Notes: a model not told the origin generated them from the letters alone. DNA of 64,000 nt from Neoceratodus forsteri (GCA_016271365.2 CM057451.1:371649501-371713500), one strand, 5' to 3'; positions 53,701 to 63,825 are shown, numbered from the stretch's first letter. Program-made: numbers and translations.

Positions 53701-54609
53701 AGACTGGGTTTATACTCCCTGAATCAGTTCCTAGATGGTGACACTGTCGTGGAATTTGCCCAGATTAGAGAGGAATATTCCTTAAAACAAGCAGACTACT
53801 TTAGATATCTGCAAATAAGAGCCTATATACACACTCTGCAAACGCGGTATAAACATACCAAATTTTCAACAGGGCTGTTAGGTACCATAGCTGAAATATT
53901 GAGTTCAACAAAAGTCAAAGGACTAGTATCCGCCATATATGGAGCCCTGAGAGACAGGGGAAGAAACAAGACTCCCCAAATTAAGAATAGGTGGGAGAGG
54001 GAAATGGGGGAATGTTTTGAGGATGGGGAGTGGACCTCTGCTCTGGCAATGGCTCTTAGAACCACATCCTCACTGTTGTGGAGGGAGTTCGAGTGGAAAG
54101 TAAGAATGAGATTCTTTATCACACCAATGATTCAGAGCAAATGGAACAGAAACTGCTCTAGGGGGTGTTGGCGGGGGTGCGGGACAACTCAAGCAGATTA
54201 CCTGCATGTGTTCTGGTCATGCCCGATCCTTACAAACTACTGGATGGAAGTCAAGCAGAAAATACAGCAGGTATTTTCCATGCAGTCGGTATTAGGCCCC
54301 AAAAATCTCATACTGGGTATGAAACTGGATGAAATTAAAGGATCAAACAAAATATACCTCTGGGGTATCCTCATTGCAGCCTCTCACAAGGCTATAACTA
54401 GAAGGTGCTGATTTCCATGTTCTCCGACAAGCCAAGAATGGCTTTCAATTATAAATGAAATCAAAGACATGGAGGAAATCACATATAGAATAAATTTGAG
54501 GATGCAGAATTTCATCGGAAGATGGACTCCTTGGATGATGCTACCAGGGTTGAACATGGCAGAGAAAGGGAGGGGAATGGGGTATAAAGAAAGGAGACTC
54601 TGCTTATAA
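50784..54609 (+). pseudogene. L1 ORF2: endonuclease-RT-Cys domain, lightly broken
   Basis: Endonuclease from the ATG at 50784: PLNVNGINHPIKRKQ, FLQETYL, then frameshift and GDWNVVMNRSL, GRDLSIFDSRR and SDHKPVYA, so the catalytic Glu, Asp/Asn and Ser-Asp-His are visible. The linker has stops near 51290, 51360 and 51580. RT: GKCPGPDGSGSE, TAFVEGRQALEEVRRT, LDAEKAFDKVSW (motif A), GCPLSPLLFDLY (motif B) and LYADDVLLY (motif C intact); 52573-53424 is open for 283 codons. The C-terminal part (53437-54411) ends with the L1 Cys region CSRGCWRGCG…YLHVFWSCP. The in-frame TGA at 54409 looks like a mutated codon, since the frame continues to the stop at 54607-54609. Confidence 0.92.
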
Positions 54610-54823
54610 GAATATTAGAGAACTAAACCTTTCAAATTGCTCTCTGTCAAATAAAGTTAAGTTTATTTAGAGTAAGAAGTCTCAGAGAACATGAAGTTAT
54701 GTATTAATACATTCCTAGTGTAAATGTGTGTATGTACTTATTAACTTAAAAGTGATGAAAAGAACTTTTAATTATTGTAACCTGTGCCGAAATAAGCAAT
54801 AAACTTGAATTAAAAAAAAAAAA

Positions 54824-54839
54824 AGAATCTCAAAAAATA
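54824..54839. repeat. L1 target-site duplication, right copy
   Basis: AGAATCTCAAAAAATA directly after the poly(A) run at 54811-54823. Confidence 0.93.
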
Positions 54840-55059
54840 TATACAATTTAAAAAAATAATTTTCTATTCCCTATGGACTAGATCAGGGAAGATGAAACTA
54901 CTACATTTTTATCTTATGCCAACACATTCAGTTTGTATTTTCTATCATAACCCTAAAGTAATCAGACCTATGCATTTCCCATTGGGGCGGGGTTGAACTT
55001 TTTATTAAAACACTATTTCCTCCAATAATAATCTGTTGTAGTTCAAGCCTTTAACTGGA
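54840..55059. other. AT-rich sequence, probably Penelope 3' region
   Basis: No gene. Lies 3' of the minus-strand GIY-YIG remnant and may be its untranslated tail; the original boundary is not visible. Confidence 0.4.
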
Positions 55060-55410
55060 CCTTAATATCGATGTTGCCTTATAATATTGGCAGGCAGTCT
55101 ATGCTGTCATTCAGTCTGTATTTGGGATCAATAGAGTTAAATTAATAAAAAAAAGGCTCCTCTTAATAACAACTTCCTCTCAAAATCCCCCCGCCACCCA
55201 ATTTCGTTCTACTTTCTCTAGACCAAAGAAGCAAAGTGAAGGTAGTTTTTTTTTTTTCTTCAATCAAATGCTTGGCTAGGAGTGAATTTAAGTCCCATCT
55301 TCTCATACATCCTTTGTGTTCTCATGTACGTATTTTCAACTGTCTCGATGTCTTGCCTACATATACAACATCACATGTGCAGGCTGTTTAACTTTATTTG
55401 ATAAACGTTT
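55060..55410 (-). pseudogene. GIY-YIG endonuclease remnant of a Penelope-like element
   Basis: Minus-strand reading from about 55395: CTCDVVYVGKTSRQLKIR, one stop (TGA in place of an expected sense codon), then EHKGCMRRWDLNSLLAKHL. VYVGKT is the GIY-YIG-type core with the R…EH helix following, and the Cys-x-Cys before it is typical of the Penelope version. Farther on, GDFERKLLLR and, after a frame change, RLNDSID correspond to the family's usual end (…FW…L…LN…D). Stops and frameshifts disable it. Function in the family: target cleavage for insertion. Only the endonuclease is left here. Confidence 0.8.
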
Positions 55411-55467
55411 AAAATAAATACAGGTCTTTAATCTGAATTTTATTTAGAATGGACAATTTATTAGTTT

Positions 55468-55527
55468 CCAGATTCCCTGAAGAAGGGGCACCTAGACTCT
55501 TAAACGTTGGAATTATTATATATCTGG
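55468..55527 (+). ncRNA. Degenerate hammerhead-like motif in PLE-b
   Basis: CUGAAGA at 55477-55483; the GAAA position reads UAAA (55501-55504). Stem I arms CCAGAU (55468-55473) and AUCUGG (55522-55527) pair perfectly. Stem II is lost (GGGG against CUCU). Same motif as 27811-27872 but decayed in the core, so not expected to cleave. Confidence 0.5.
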
Positions 55528-55649
55528 AAATTGTGTAATAAGATAGAATTGATAATTCATATGTGGTGAGTGAGCCTCTGATTCCAATAATATTTAGAGC
55601 TTGCTGTAAGCTGTCTGGTGTACAGATATGTACATCATGGTGCATGACA

Positions 55650-57302
55650 AAACAACCCCCCCCCCCGCATCCATCTCAGTAGAGCCAGCACGAGACAACT
55701 CCGGCAGACCCCGCGTGAGCACAATATTTGCACTGGATGTCCTTCGGGGCGGGAGATGGGGGGAAATGGATGGAGCTAGACATTCCTGGATGCCTCTTCA
55801 AAAGCCCAAGGCCAAGGAGGGACGACAAAGGAGTCATCATGGAAAACCCCCAAGGAATCTCAGTGACAGGACAGCAGGACTGCGACCAACAAAAGACCCC
55901 ACGTTCAGTTCCTTCAGTATTTCTGTCAGGAATCGCTGGTATGCAGAGTGCTCAGCATCTGCGGACATGTGAATGGAAAAATCCTCTTCCTCAGAAGAGG
56001 AAGGAGAAGAGGACGAGCTGGACTTGGAGAACAGTGGTGCTGGGGCCACAGGCCTGAACTGGGCCTGGTCAGACTGAAGGCAGTATTTACAGAAGACACT
56101 AGCTGTTCTTCCATACTTATGCCAGGTGATAGGCTCCAGAAAAACCACAATATTCTGCAGTTTTGAGAGGGGATGGAGAGATGTAGAAGCAAGTGGCTCC
56201 AGGTTCTCTGCCAGGCCTGCAAGAGTACTCGGGGACCTCTCCCAGGAGGAGGACCCGGCAAACTTGTCCGAGTGGAGCCAACCAATCTCTAAGGTTTGAC
56301 CCAGACAGTGCCCTTGGGAGAAGACCCCCAGGTGGGGAAAGTGGAGTCATACACATCGTACAGTGCAGCCCCGATCACCATCAGTGAGAATGTCAGTTGG
56401 TTCCAGAGAGAAACAAGCCACTGGGCTAGCGCTGGAAACCTGGCAAGTGCTGCCTCCTGTACTGGTCACAGGGTCAGCTGAAGGCCATGGGTAAGTCTCT
56501 CTCCAGACTAAGCCCTGTTCCAGAGCCAGAGTCACTTCCAGAACTGCCCCTGTACCCGACACTGCGGATGGCACCAGAACTAGACTCTGCACCAAGGATG
56601 GTACTGGATCCACAGCCACTACTGTGGATAGAACAGAGGCTGGAACTGGCACTGTGGGAAGCACCAGAACCAGTCCTGGCACTGTCCCTGGCACCAAGCA
56701 CAGGGGTGATGGGAGGAGATACCATTACTGGTGTCGGGCTCTGAACCAGGTCCAGGGTCAGACCCATCACTGTCATCCCTATCTCCAAGCCCAAGGTCAG
56801 CATCATCCTCCTCCTCCTCCCCCAGCCCACCAGGGTGCTCTGGGGAGAAGATGACTACTACCTCGGACTACAGTACAGGGTTAACTCTGGTCTGAACCCC
56901 TTTTCTGGTACAACAGATGGCATCAGAAGGGGACTCGGTCTCACTGCCCATGCCATCCCACTCATTGGCACTGGACATGGTACCAGAAGCTGGGCCAGCA
57001 CCAGGCCATGACACCGAGATGCCCACTGGTGTAGACAGAGTGTATAGCTTTGGCCTCACCACCAGGATGTCTGCTGCCCAGAAAGGCCAGACTGTGGGGT
57101 GCTCAGTTGGACCCCAGAGAAAACTGACTGTCCACAAAATTCTCCCAGGACCTTTGATGCCTCAGCGAGTTGAGCATGGGGAGGAGCCTGGTCTTCCTCA
57201 ATACTGAAAGTACTGGGAAGGGGCCTAGGGGAAAGGCCTATAGACTTTACCTTGGCATATCTGGTGCAATGCCCGACTCCAAACATCAGGGGGGAGGTGA
57301 AC
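55650..57302 (-). pseudogene. DIRS-G gag, middle and distal part
   Basis: Minus-strand pieces: 57137-56868 (acidic/Ser-rich, ANEWDGMGSETESPSD), 56830-56474 (Ser/Gly repeats such as SGSDSGSGTG, from degenerate GGTACTGG-type DNA repeats) and 56148-55837. The last has KSSSSSSPSSSEEEDFSIHM and SAYQRFLTEILKELNV, the same block as in DIRS-E gag (32700-32590). Then a degenerate tail. The N-terminal portion is at 63204-63530. Several frame changes. Confidence 0.65.
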
Positions 57303-57471
57303 AAATACAGGTTACTCACCTGTAACGGGAGTTCTAGGAATGGTATATGTTGTTCATCCACACTGTCTGGCAGGTTCCTTCCCGCTTTAAATCTTGCCGG
57401 AAGGTCTTCAAGCTGGCTCCTCCCACCCACCCGGGTGGTAAAACTCTCGGCTCTGCCCCATGATGCCAGAT
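57303..57471. repeat. DIRS-F left inverted terminal repeat
   Basis: Tip AAATACAGGTTACTCACCTG, then TGTTGTTCATCCACACTGTC, CACCCACCCGGGTGG and ATGCCAGATCT; inverse of 63063-63190. CAGGTTACTCACCTG is itself nearly palindromic. Confidence 0.92.
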
Positions 57472-57519
57472 CTAGCCCGCTGGAAGCCAGGTTGTGCGCC
57501 GGCCGAGGCTGGGTGGGTC

Positions 57520-57625
57520 GTGTGGATGAACAACATATACCATTCCTAGAACTCCTGTTACAGGTGAGTAACCTGTATTTCTAGGGACATGGATATGTTG
57601 TTCATCCACACTGTCTAGCAGACTC
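57520..57625. other. DIRS-F internal complementary region
   Basis: Reverse complement of the left tip (CCTAGAACTCCTGTTACAGG, then TGAGTAACCTGTATTT) followed directly by that of the right tip (CTAGGGACATGGATATG). GTGTGGATGAACAACATA at its start and TATGTTGTTCATCCACAC at its end also make the ICR a perfect-armed hairpin. Confidence 0.93.
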
Positions 57626-57666
57626 CTAGCAGTTCTCCGGGAGGAGGGAGGCAAGGTGCACACCCC

Positions 57667-58720
57667 CTACTTAGGAAATAAAGACTGGAGAACAGAGGCC
57701 CCAAAACCAGCATCCCGGTGTGACTCAAGGTCGATGTGGTAGTGGGTGATGAAGGTGTGTGCTGACTTCCAGGTAACAGCCCTGAAGATTTCCTGGATAG
57801 GGATGTCCCTGGAAGCAGCCACCGATGCAGCAGTATGGCGGGTAGAATGAGCTCTTATCCCTCTGGGAGGCTCCATGCCCGCCAACCTATAGCAGAGATC
57901 TATGCAGGAGGTGACCCACCTGCCTATCGTCCGCTTGGCTGCAGGTCTGCCAGGTGCGGCTTCAGCGTAGGTGACAAACAGCTGGCGAACCTCTCCCGAA
58001 CCCTCCGTCTGCTCCCTTATAATAGCGCGCTCTTCTAGGTCAAAGTATGGAGCCTATATTTGGCCTCCGAGGTGTGACTGGGTAGAACACCGGCAGAGTC
58101 AACACCTGGTTAAGGTGAAACTCCGACATCACCTTCGGAAGGAATTTTGGGTGGGGGCGCAGGACAACATTGTCCCTGTGGAAGACCAGATAAGGAGACT
58201 CGATAGAAAGCGCCTGGAGCTCTCCCATCCTTCTGGCTGATGTGATAGCCACCAAGAAGGCGGTCTTCCACGACAGGTGAGATGTCACACCTTTGCATCG
58301 GTTCGAATGGCTTGCCCGTGAGCTTGGCCAATACCAGCAGTAGATCCCACGGAGGTGGAGGTTCTCGCACCAGAGGGGATATGTGATCAAGGCCTTGAAA
58401 ACACCGACCACCTTTTCCTGCGCCACCACCACTGCTTCCCGCCCGCGCCCGTAAACAGAGATGGCTGCCAGGAGCACCTTTGCTGGTCGCCGATCAAGCC
58501 CTGCTGAGAAAGGGACCACAGGTAGTCCAGAATGCTTGCCAAGGAACAGGAGGAAGGGTCAGGCCCTTGCTCTGACACCAAATGGAGAATCTCTTCCATT
58601 TGAAGGCGTAGCATTTTCTGGTCGACTCCTTACGGGACGCCTCAACAACGTTGAGGACCTCATCGGAAAGACCCAAGGCCTGGAACTCTAGCCGCTCAGG
58701 AACCAGGCCGTCAGGTGCAG
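57667..58720 (-). pseudogene. DIRS-F tyrosine recombinase, frameshifted
   Basis: N-terminal part from about 58680 (VVEASRKESTRKCYAFKWK, RFSIWCQSKG). Middle at 58519-58040: VAITSARRMGELQALS (first Arg), HPKFLPKVMSEFHLNQ. C-terminal frame at 57885-57667: RAHSTRHTAASVAASRD (HxxR), WKSAHTFITHYHIDL (Tyr) and VLQSLFPK. At least two frameshifts (near 58500 and 58040-57890), but all catalytic residues remain. Confidence 0.9.
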
Positions 58721-60400
58721 GGATTCGAAGGTCCGAATGGAATACCTTCCCCTGATTGACTGAGATCAGGTCCGGGCGGGCTGGAAGCCGCCTCGGGAGC
58801 CTGGAGCTGAGGCTGAGGAGATCTGGATACCAGAACTGGCAGGGCCAGTCTGAGGCTACCAGAATCACCTGCGCCTTGTCCCTCCTCACCTTGAGAAGCA
58901 CCTTGTGGATCAAGGGAAATGGGGGAAAGGCGTAGAAGAGGCCCGGGGTCCACGGCCTCGAGAAGGCATCCCCCTGCAGCGAGCCCTGCTGAGGGGGGCG
59001 GGCATGAAACAGTCTCAGCTTCGCATTCTCCCTGGAAGCAAACAGGTCCACCTGAGGCATGCCACAGTGGGAGAACAGATCTTGTACTACCTCCGGCAGG
59101 AGAGACCACTCGTGGGACGCAGCCCCTATCCAGCTTAGGGCATCGGCCAGAATGTTGGAGGCTCCTGCCACATGGATGGAAAGGAGATCCGCCTCCAGGC
59201 TGAGCATGAGTGACCAAATGCGGACAGCTTCCCTGCACAGAGGCATGGAGCGCGTCCTGCCTTGGCGGTTTAGGTAGTACATGGTCGTGGTACTGTCCAT
59301 CTGGACCTGAACCATTTGACCCCATACAAACAGAGCGAAGGCAGTGAGGGCTAGACGAACCGCTCGAAGCTCCAGCAGGTTGATGTGGCATCAGGACTCC
59401 GAAGGGGACCAGAGGCCGTGCGCTCTGTGCTCCCCCAGATGGGCACCCCAACCCATCAGAGAGGCATTGGTCGATACAGAGACCGTCGGCTCGGGGTGGA
59501 CAAACGGGATGCCCTCCTGCAGATGTGCTGGAATGGTCCACCACTGGAAAGCGTTCCACATCCCCTGGGTCACTGTCACAAGCTGATCCAGAGGATCGAA
59601 ATGCTGTGACCATTGGCTGGCCAGCCCCCACTGAAGGGGACGCATGTACCAATGGGCCCAATGGACCACGCTGGTACAGGCCGCCATGAGGCCCAGGAGG
59701 CGCAGGAAGTCCCGGGCAGAGCGCAATTGCCCAACCTTAAATGATTGGGCAAAGGAGGAAAGAACCTCGGCCCTGTCCGCTGGGAGCCGTGCTCTGGCTC
59801 GTAGAGAGTCGAGCTCTGCACCGATGAAGTGTATCACTTGCTTTGGCACGAGTTCCGACTTGGCCTCGTTGATGAGGAGGCCAACCTGAGAGCAAACCTG
59901 GAGGGCCAGATCTCTGGACTGCTCCACCTCCATTCTGGAGGAGGCTGCAATCAGCCAGTCGTCCAGGTAGGGGTACACCTGGACCCTTTGGTGCCGCAGG
60001 AATGCTGTCACCACTGCCATACATTTGGTGAAGACCCTGGGAGCTAGGGAAAGGCCGAAGGGCATGGCCCGGAACTCGTGAGGGATCCCTCTGCCCTGAA
60101 GCGGAGGAATCTCTGGTGGGACAGGCGGATTGGGATGTGAAAGAACGTGTCCTGGAGGTCCAGAGAACAGAACCACATGCCTTGTTCCAAGGATGGGATT
60201 ATCTGAGCCAGAGTGACCATCCTGAAGGTCCGAGACCTTAGGAACCTGTTCAGGTCGTGCAGGTCTAGAATGGGGCGCCAGCCCCCCGTCCGTTTCGGGA
60301 CCAGGAAGTACCTGGACACAAACCCCGGGTCTGGTGGAGGATCCGCCACCTTCCTGATCACCTCTTTTTCTAGGAGCAGGGCGATGTTGGCTCAGTGAGC
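58721..60400 (-). pseudogene. DIRS-F RT-RNase H-methyltransferase-like polyprotein
   Basis: RT N-terminus 60361-60044: SRYFLVPKRTGGWRPILDL, WFCSLDLQDTFFHIPI (motif A). After a frameshift the palm continues at 60176-59391: AMPFGLSLAPRVFTKC, VYPYLDDWLIAASS (YLDD intact) and HFIGAELDSLRARARLP. RNase H: VSVSTNASLMGWGAHLG, where the first catalytic Asp (TDAS in C and D) is Asn. Then, in the frame at 59315-58494, VQMDSTTTMYYLNRQG and ASNILADALSW. The MT-like block: MPQVDLFASRENAKLRLF, LFYAFPPFPLIHKV and VILVASDWPCQFWYP. Two frameshifts and the Asn make it inactive. Confidence 0.9.
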
Positions 60401-62931
60401 CGACAGAGAGACTGCGGACCCCGTAGCACCCTGAGGGTCGACGGCTTGGAAGGGCAGGGCCTGCTCGAACTCCAGGGGCAGGCCCTTTCCTACCACCTCC
60501 AACACCCAGCGGTCCGTGGTGATAGCAGACCAGGCGGAAAGGAAGTGGCAGAGCCGTCCCCCCATGGAGGGAACCCTGGGGGGAGTGACGAGGCTGGAGC
60601 CGACACCCCTCAACCCATCACTGGGCAGGCTGGCAGGCTTGGAGGAGGGACCGGCCAAGGGACCTCCTGAGCCTTTTCCTCCCTGCTTCCTGTTAGAGGA
60701 AGCCACAGGCTTGGCTTTGGGGGGGCCAAGCACGAGCCTGCTGGCCCCGATGCTGGTGCTGTTGGGCCAGACGTGCCGCAGGTGCAGAAGGGCGAAAGGA
60801 CTTATGTTGTTGGCGATGGCCCTTGTCCTTCTGGGCGGAGGTGACCGAGTCCAGAGTAGCACTGGACTTTTTGATCCGCTAGAGGTGACCTTCCACTCCA
60901 GGGCCGAACAGGTCAGTCCCCAGGAAGGGGACATCCGCCAGTTTATGCTGGGTATATGCTGTGAAGGTGGATATCCTCAGCCATGCTCTGCGGCGCATGA
61001 CCACTGTGGCCGCAACTGATCTGGCACAGGAGTCTCCAATGTCCAGAGCCGTTTGGAGCTGCTGTTCTGCCACTGCCCTTCCCTGGTCCCGTACCTGCTT
61101 GACCGTGGTCTGCAGGTCGGCCGGGAGATGAGGGATCACCTCATCCAGGAAGCCCAAGAGGGCGTGGGAGAAGTGTGCCATCAGCACGGCCGAGCTGGCC
61201 TGGCGGAGGCCAAGGGAGGACGCAGCGTGCTCCTTGCACCCGACATAGTCCAGCTTTTTGGACTCCTTGTCGGGGGCTTATCCACATCCCTAGCGTTCCC
61301 AGAACGCCAGAAAAAGCTATCGGTGACCAACCCCTTGGCGGAGGGGTGTTCTGAAAAACTGGACAAAGAGCTGGTAGGGACCGCATACTTCCTGGCCAAA
61401 GGCACAGGACAGGAAGCCGGCGGCTGCCAAAGCTCCAAGGCTGGGCCAACAATGGCTTCAGCCACCGGAAAGGCCTCCATGGGTGAATCCCCTCGGCCCA
61501 GTATCTCCGTGAGGGGATACGTGGCCCGCTTGGATATGGGCTCGAGCTGCATCCCGGTTGACTCAGAGATGAGCCAAAGCAGACCCTAAAGGACGATGGG
61601 CTCTTGTCCATCGACTGCTCCCCCCGGAGGACTCCAGGTCAAGGGGCCTGGAAAACAGGGAGGAGTCGTCGTCGGACTCCGAGGAGTCCACGAAGAGCTG
61701 CCTGGGGCCTGAGCCACCCTCCACCTGCCGAGGACAGTCGGGAGTGAGGGAGACTGACAACCTGTGGGGCAGACCCTGACCCGACCGAGAGTCCTTGGTC
61801 GGCGCCCCCGATTTTGGTTGTGGAGGTTCCACCACAATCGGTGGGGCAGCTGGTTTCGGCCGAACAACTGGTCCAGGCTTGGGCACCTTGACTACAGCGA
61901 GGGGCTGTTTCGGCCGTTTGGGTGACAGCCACTTGATGGCCGGGGAAGGCGACGGTGTCGGCTTGTTCCTGGACAGAAGCAACTGCCGCCATATTAGGTC
62001 CTCGTAGTGTCAACGCACTTGCGCTGAAGCCTCCTCTTGGAGGAGGAAGACAGGATGAGCGGGTTGCGCTGGCTTACTGGTGTCGGATCGGCCGATGTCG
62101 GGCGGGATCAGCTGGACCGAGACGAGTCCGAGACCGAGACCCTCGGTGTTTCCGAGGATGGGTCTGGGAAGGCGGGGACACCCGTTCTTCCCTCGGCTCG
62201 GAAATCTTGACCGGGGACTCCAGCACGGGAGGTGCAGGCAAGTCCTCGGTCTCCACCAGGGGAACCGGTGAAGAAAGTTTGTCAGCTTCACCAGTCGACA
62301 GCCCGTCCGACGGGTCGAGAAAAATCTCGACCGCGTCGACGGGTGTCTCGGCCGGCTGACCTGACGGGGACACCGTGAAGCCAGTGGCCTTAGCCGCAAC
62401 CTCGACCAAAGCCGAGTGTCGACTGTCCGGGGAAGTGGACCTCTCACGCTCCCACGAACGCCGACGGTGGGACTTACCTTTCGAGTCCTTCTTTTTGGAC
62501 CGAGAAGAATGTCCAGATGGCCCCTCTCCCTTCGTGGAGAGGGATTGGCAAAGCTCCTTAAAAGAAGTTGTGTAGGAGGATCCCAGAGAGAGCGGGATAA
62601 ATGCCGCGACCAAGGAAGATGAAGATGCGGCCTGGGCCGCCTCCTCCTCGAGGGTGATCATCTGCTCGAGTTGCTCAGCTGAGCCAGCCGCCGCGGACAC
62701 CGCCCAACGGGTCTCCTTTGACTTCACCGGTGGGTAGCGCTTCTCGCGGCGCCCAAGCTGTAACCAGGGAGCACGGTCTTCCAGGACATTGGCCGAAAAC
62801 GAACGGCATAACTCGCAGGCCTGCGGGTTATGGTCTAGGCCGAGGCAGTAGACGCACGTGGAGTGCGGATCCGTCCTGGACATTTTCTGCCCACATGGGC
62901 ACCACCGAAAACCGGGAGTTGATTTGTCCAT
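60401..62931 (-). pseudogene. DIRS-F gag
   Basis: ATG at 62931; the first frame (62931-62074, 285 codons) has the Cys/His module CPCGQKM…DPHSTCVYCLGLDH…ACELC at residues 12-48. A Lys/Arg/Ser-rich stretch (SRSKKKDSKGKSHRRRSWER) and a long acidic Pro/Ser linker follow. Other frames continue: 61982-61563 (Pro/Lys-rich, SESDDDSSLFSRPLDLE), 61552-61181 (KYAVPTSSLSSF), 61187-60879 (FLDEVIPHLPADLQTTVKQV and ATVVMRRRAWLR, matching the DIRS-D segment VMATSVALQRMAWLR) and 60934-60392. The gag order is clear but split by at least four frame changes. Confidence 0.78.
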
Positions 62932-63062
62932 CGCAGCTGCGAGGGAGTAATTTGACCGAAGTCTTGAAAACTTAAGAATCAGTTTCGGGCGAACTGAAGA
63001 ATTAGGATCCAGTCTATATGCAGAGCGTTAAGGAAGGAACCTGAGCTTCCAAGCGGTAAGGA

Positions 63063-63203
63063 AGATCTGGCGTCATGGGGCGGAGCCGAGAGTTTTACCA
63101 CCCGGGTGGGTGGGAGGAGCCAGCTTGAAGATCTTCGGGCAAGATTTAAAGCGGCAAGGAACCTGCCAGACAGTGTGGATGAACAACATATCCATGTCCC
63201 TAG
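63063..63203. repeat. DIRS-F right inverted terminal repeat
   Basis: Inverse of 57343-57471; ends GGATGAACAACATATCCATG then TCCCTAG, complementary to the ICR. Confidence 0.92.
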
Positions 63204-63530
63204 AACCCCACTTCAATGGGCAGATTTCCAGAGTTTGCTTGTCCGTCGAGAAGCAGGCATCACACTTATTCATATCATGGTTCGGCACAAGGCAGGCCTG
63301 GCACTTAATATGCCAGTCTGCGACTGTGAGATGACCCCCACAGGGGCACACAGATATGGGGCTGCAGCTTTCTTCTTCTTTTGCCCCTTCAAACTTGGCA
63401 TTCCAACAACCAAAATAATAATAAGAGATGAAAAGTGGAACTAACATCAAACTAAGATAAAGTGGTACCCAAAAACAAATGGTGCCATAAAAATGGTGCC
63501 AGAAGGTGTTCGACATTGAAAAACAGTAAG
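63204..63530 (-). pseudogene. DIRS-G gag N-terminus with Cys/His module
   Basis: Minus-strand frame from 63516: the module CPCGGHL…DWHIKCQACLVPNH…KCDACF, with LG replaced by LV and D by N compared with the other copies, then CFSTDKQTLEICPLKWG. The last residues run into the DIRS-F terminus at 63203. The initiating ATG is uncertain because the first 40 residues are hydrophobic and unlike the other gags, so translation probably starts nearer the Cys module. Confidence 0.65.
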
Positions 63531-63825
63531 CGGCGACAAATTGAGAAGATTAACGCAGATGACACAGTTGACAATCAACTGCAGCTGCTCCTATGTTGCA
63601 CACTTGACAGTGGGGAAAAACAGAACTGAGGAATGGAGGGGGCTGTCATCGCTTACTGGCTGGCTCATGTGCGTGACATCACTATGTTGGCCTCATGGGT
63701 GGGTGCCCACATCAACGTCGATCCCCTTCCTAAGCTGCAAAAGACTGTTTCTGTGAGGTCCTAGTGCCTCAGTCTTAGACTCATCAGTATAAATGTATGG
63801 TGAAGACCGACTCCTGGAAGATAAT
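63531..63825. repeat. DIRS-G 5' region and right terminal repeat
   Basis: Noncoding interval between gag and the element end. Only the tip (about 63780-63825) can be compared, and it resembles DIRS-E. The left partner repeat is missing. Confidence 0.55.

Larger units (their letters stand above)
48018..54823 (+). mobile_element. Full-length L1-type LINE
   Basis: 6.8 kb, plus strand, bounded by a 16 bp perfect target-site duplication and ending in AATAAACTTGAATT plus a run of 13 A. It has a short 5' UTR (about 90 bp), an intact ORF1, a long inter-ORF region and an ORF2 with few breaks. The perfect duplication and open ORF1 point to a fairly young insertion compared with its neighbours. Confidence 0.95.
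55060..55640 (-). mobile_element. Penelope-like element fragment (PLE-b)
   Basis: Minus-strand remnant of a Penelope-like retroelement: endonuclease coding sequence (55410-55060) preceded by a terminal segment (55400-55640) that is repeated in inverse orientation at 27745-27975. The RT part is missing. The terminal segment carries a hammerhead-like motif on the plus strand, opposite to the coding direction, as would happen if an inverted terminal copy lies upstream of the coding part. Confidence 0.75.
57303..63203 (-). mobile_element. DIRS-F, complete DIRS retrotransposon in DIRS-G gag
   Basis: 5.9 kb. Left repeat 57303-57471, right repeat 63063-63203 (shared core AGATCTGGC to CATCCACACTGTCTGGCAGG, inverted), ICR 57520-57625. 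Gag, RT-RNase H-MT-like and recombinase are on the minus strand. It is more GC-rich than C and D, and a separate subfamily from A/B and C/D by its ends. DIRS-G gag coding sequence lies on both sides, giving the borders. Confidence 0.94.
55641..63825 (-). mobile_element. DIRS-G, partial, split by DIRS-F
   Basis: The gag N-terminus and 5' region lie at 63204-63825 and the rest of gag at 55650-57302; DIRS-F sits between them. The right end near 63825 (TGTATGGTGAAGACCGACTC, then GGAAGAT) resembles the right end of DIRS-E (TGAATGGTGAAGATTGACAA, then GGGAAGAT), so G and E are related. RT, recombinase and the left repeat are missing; G stops at the Penelope fragment. Confidence 0.78.

Noticed and set aside
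62074..62931. SR-protein-like splicing factor (Arg/Ser-rich)
   Set aside because: Position inside DIRS-F, Cys/His module and neighbouring ITR identify it as DIRS gag.
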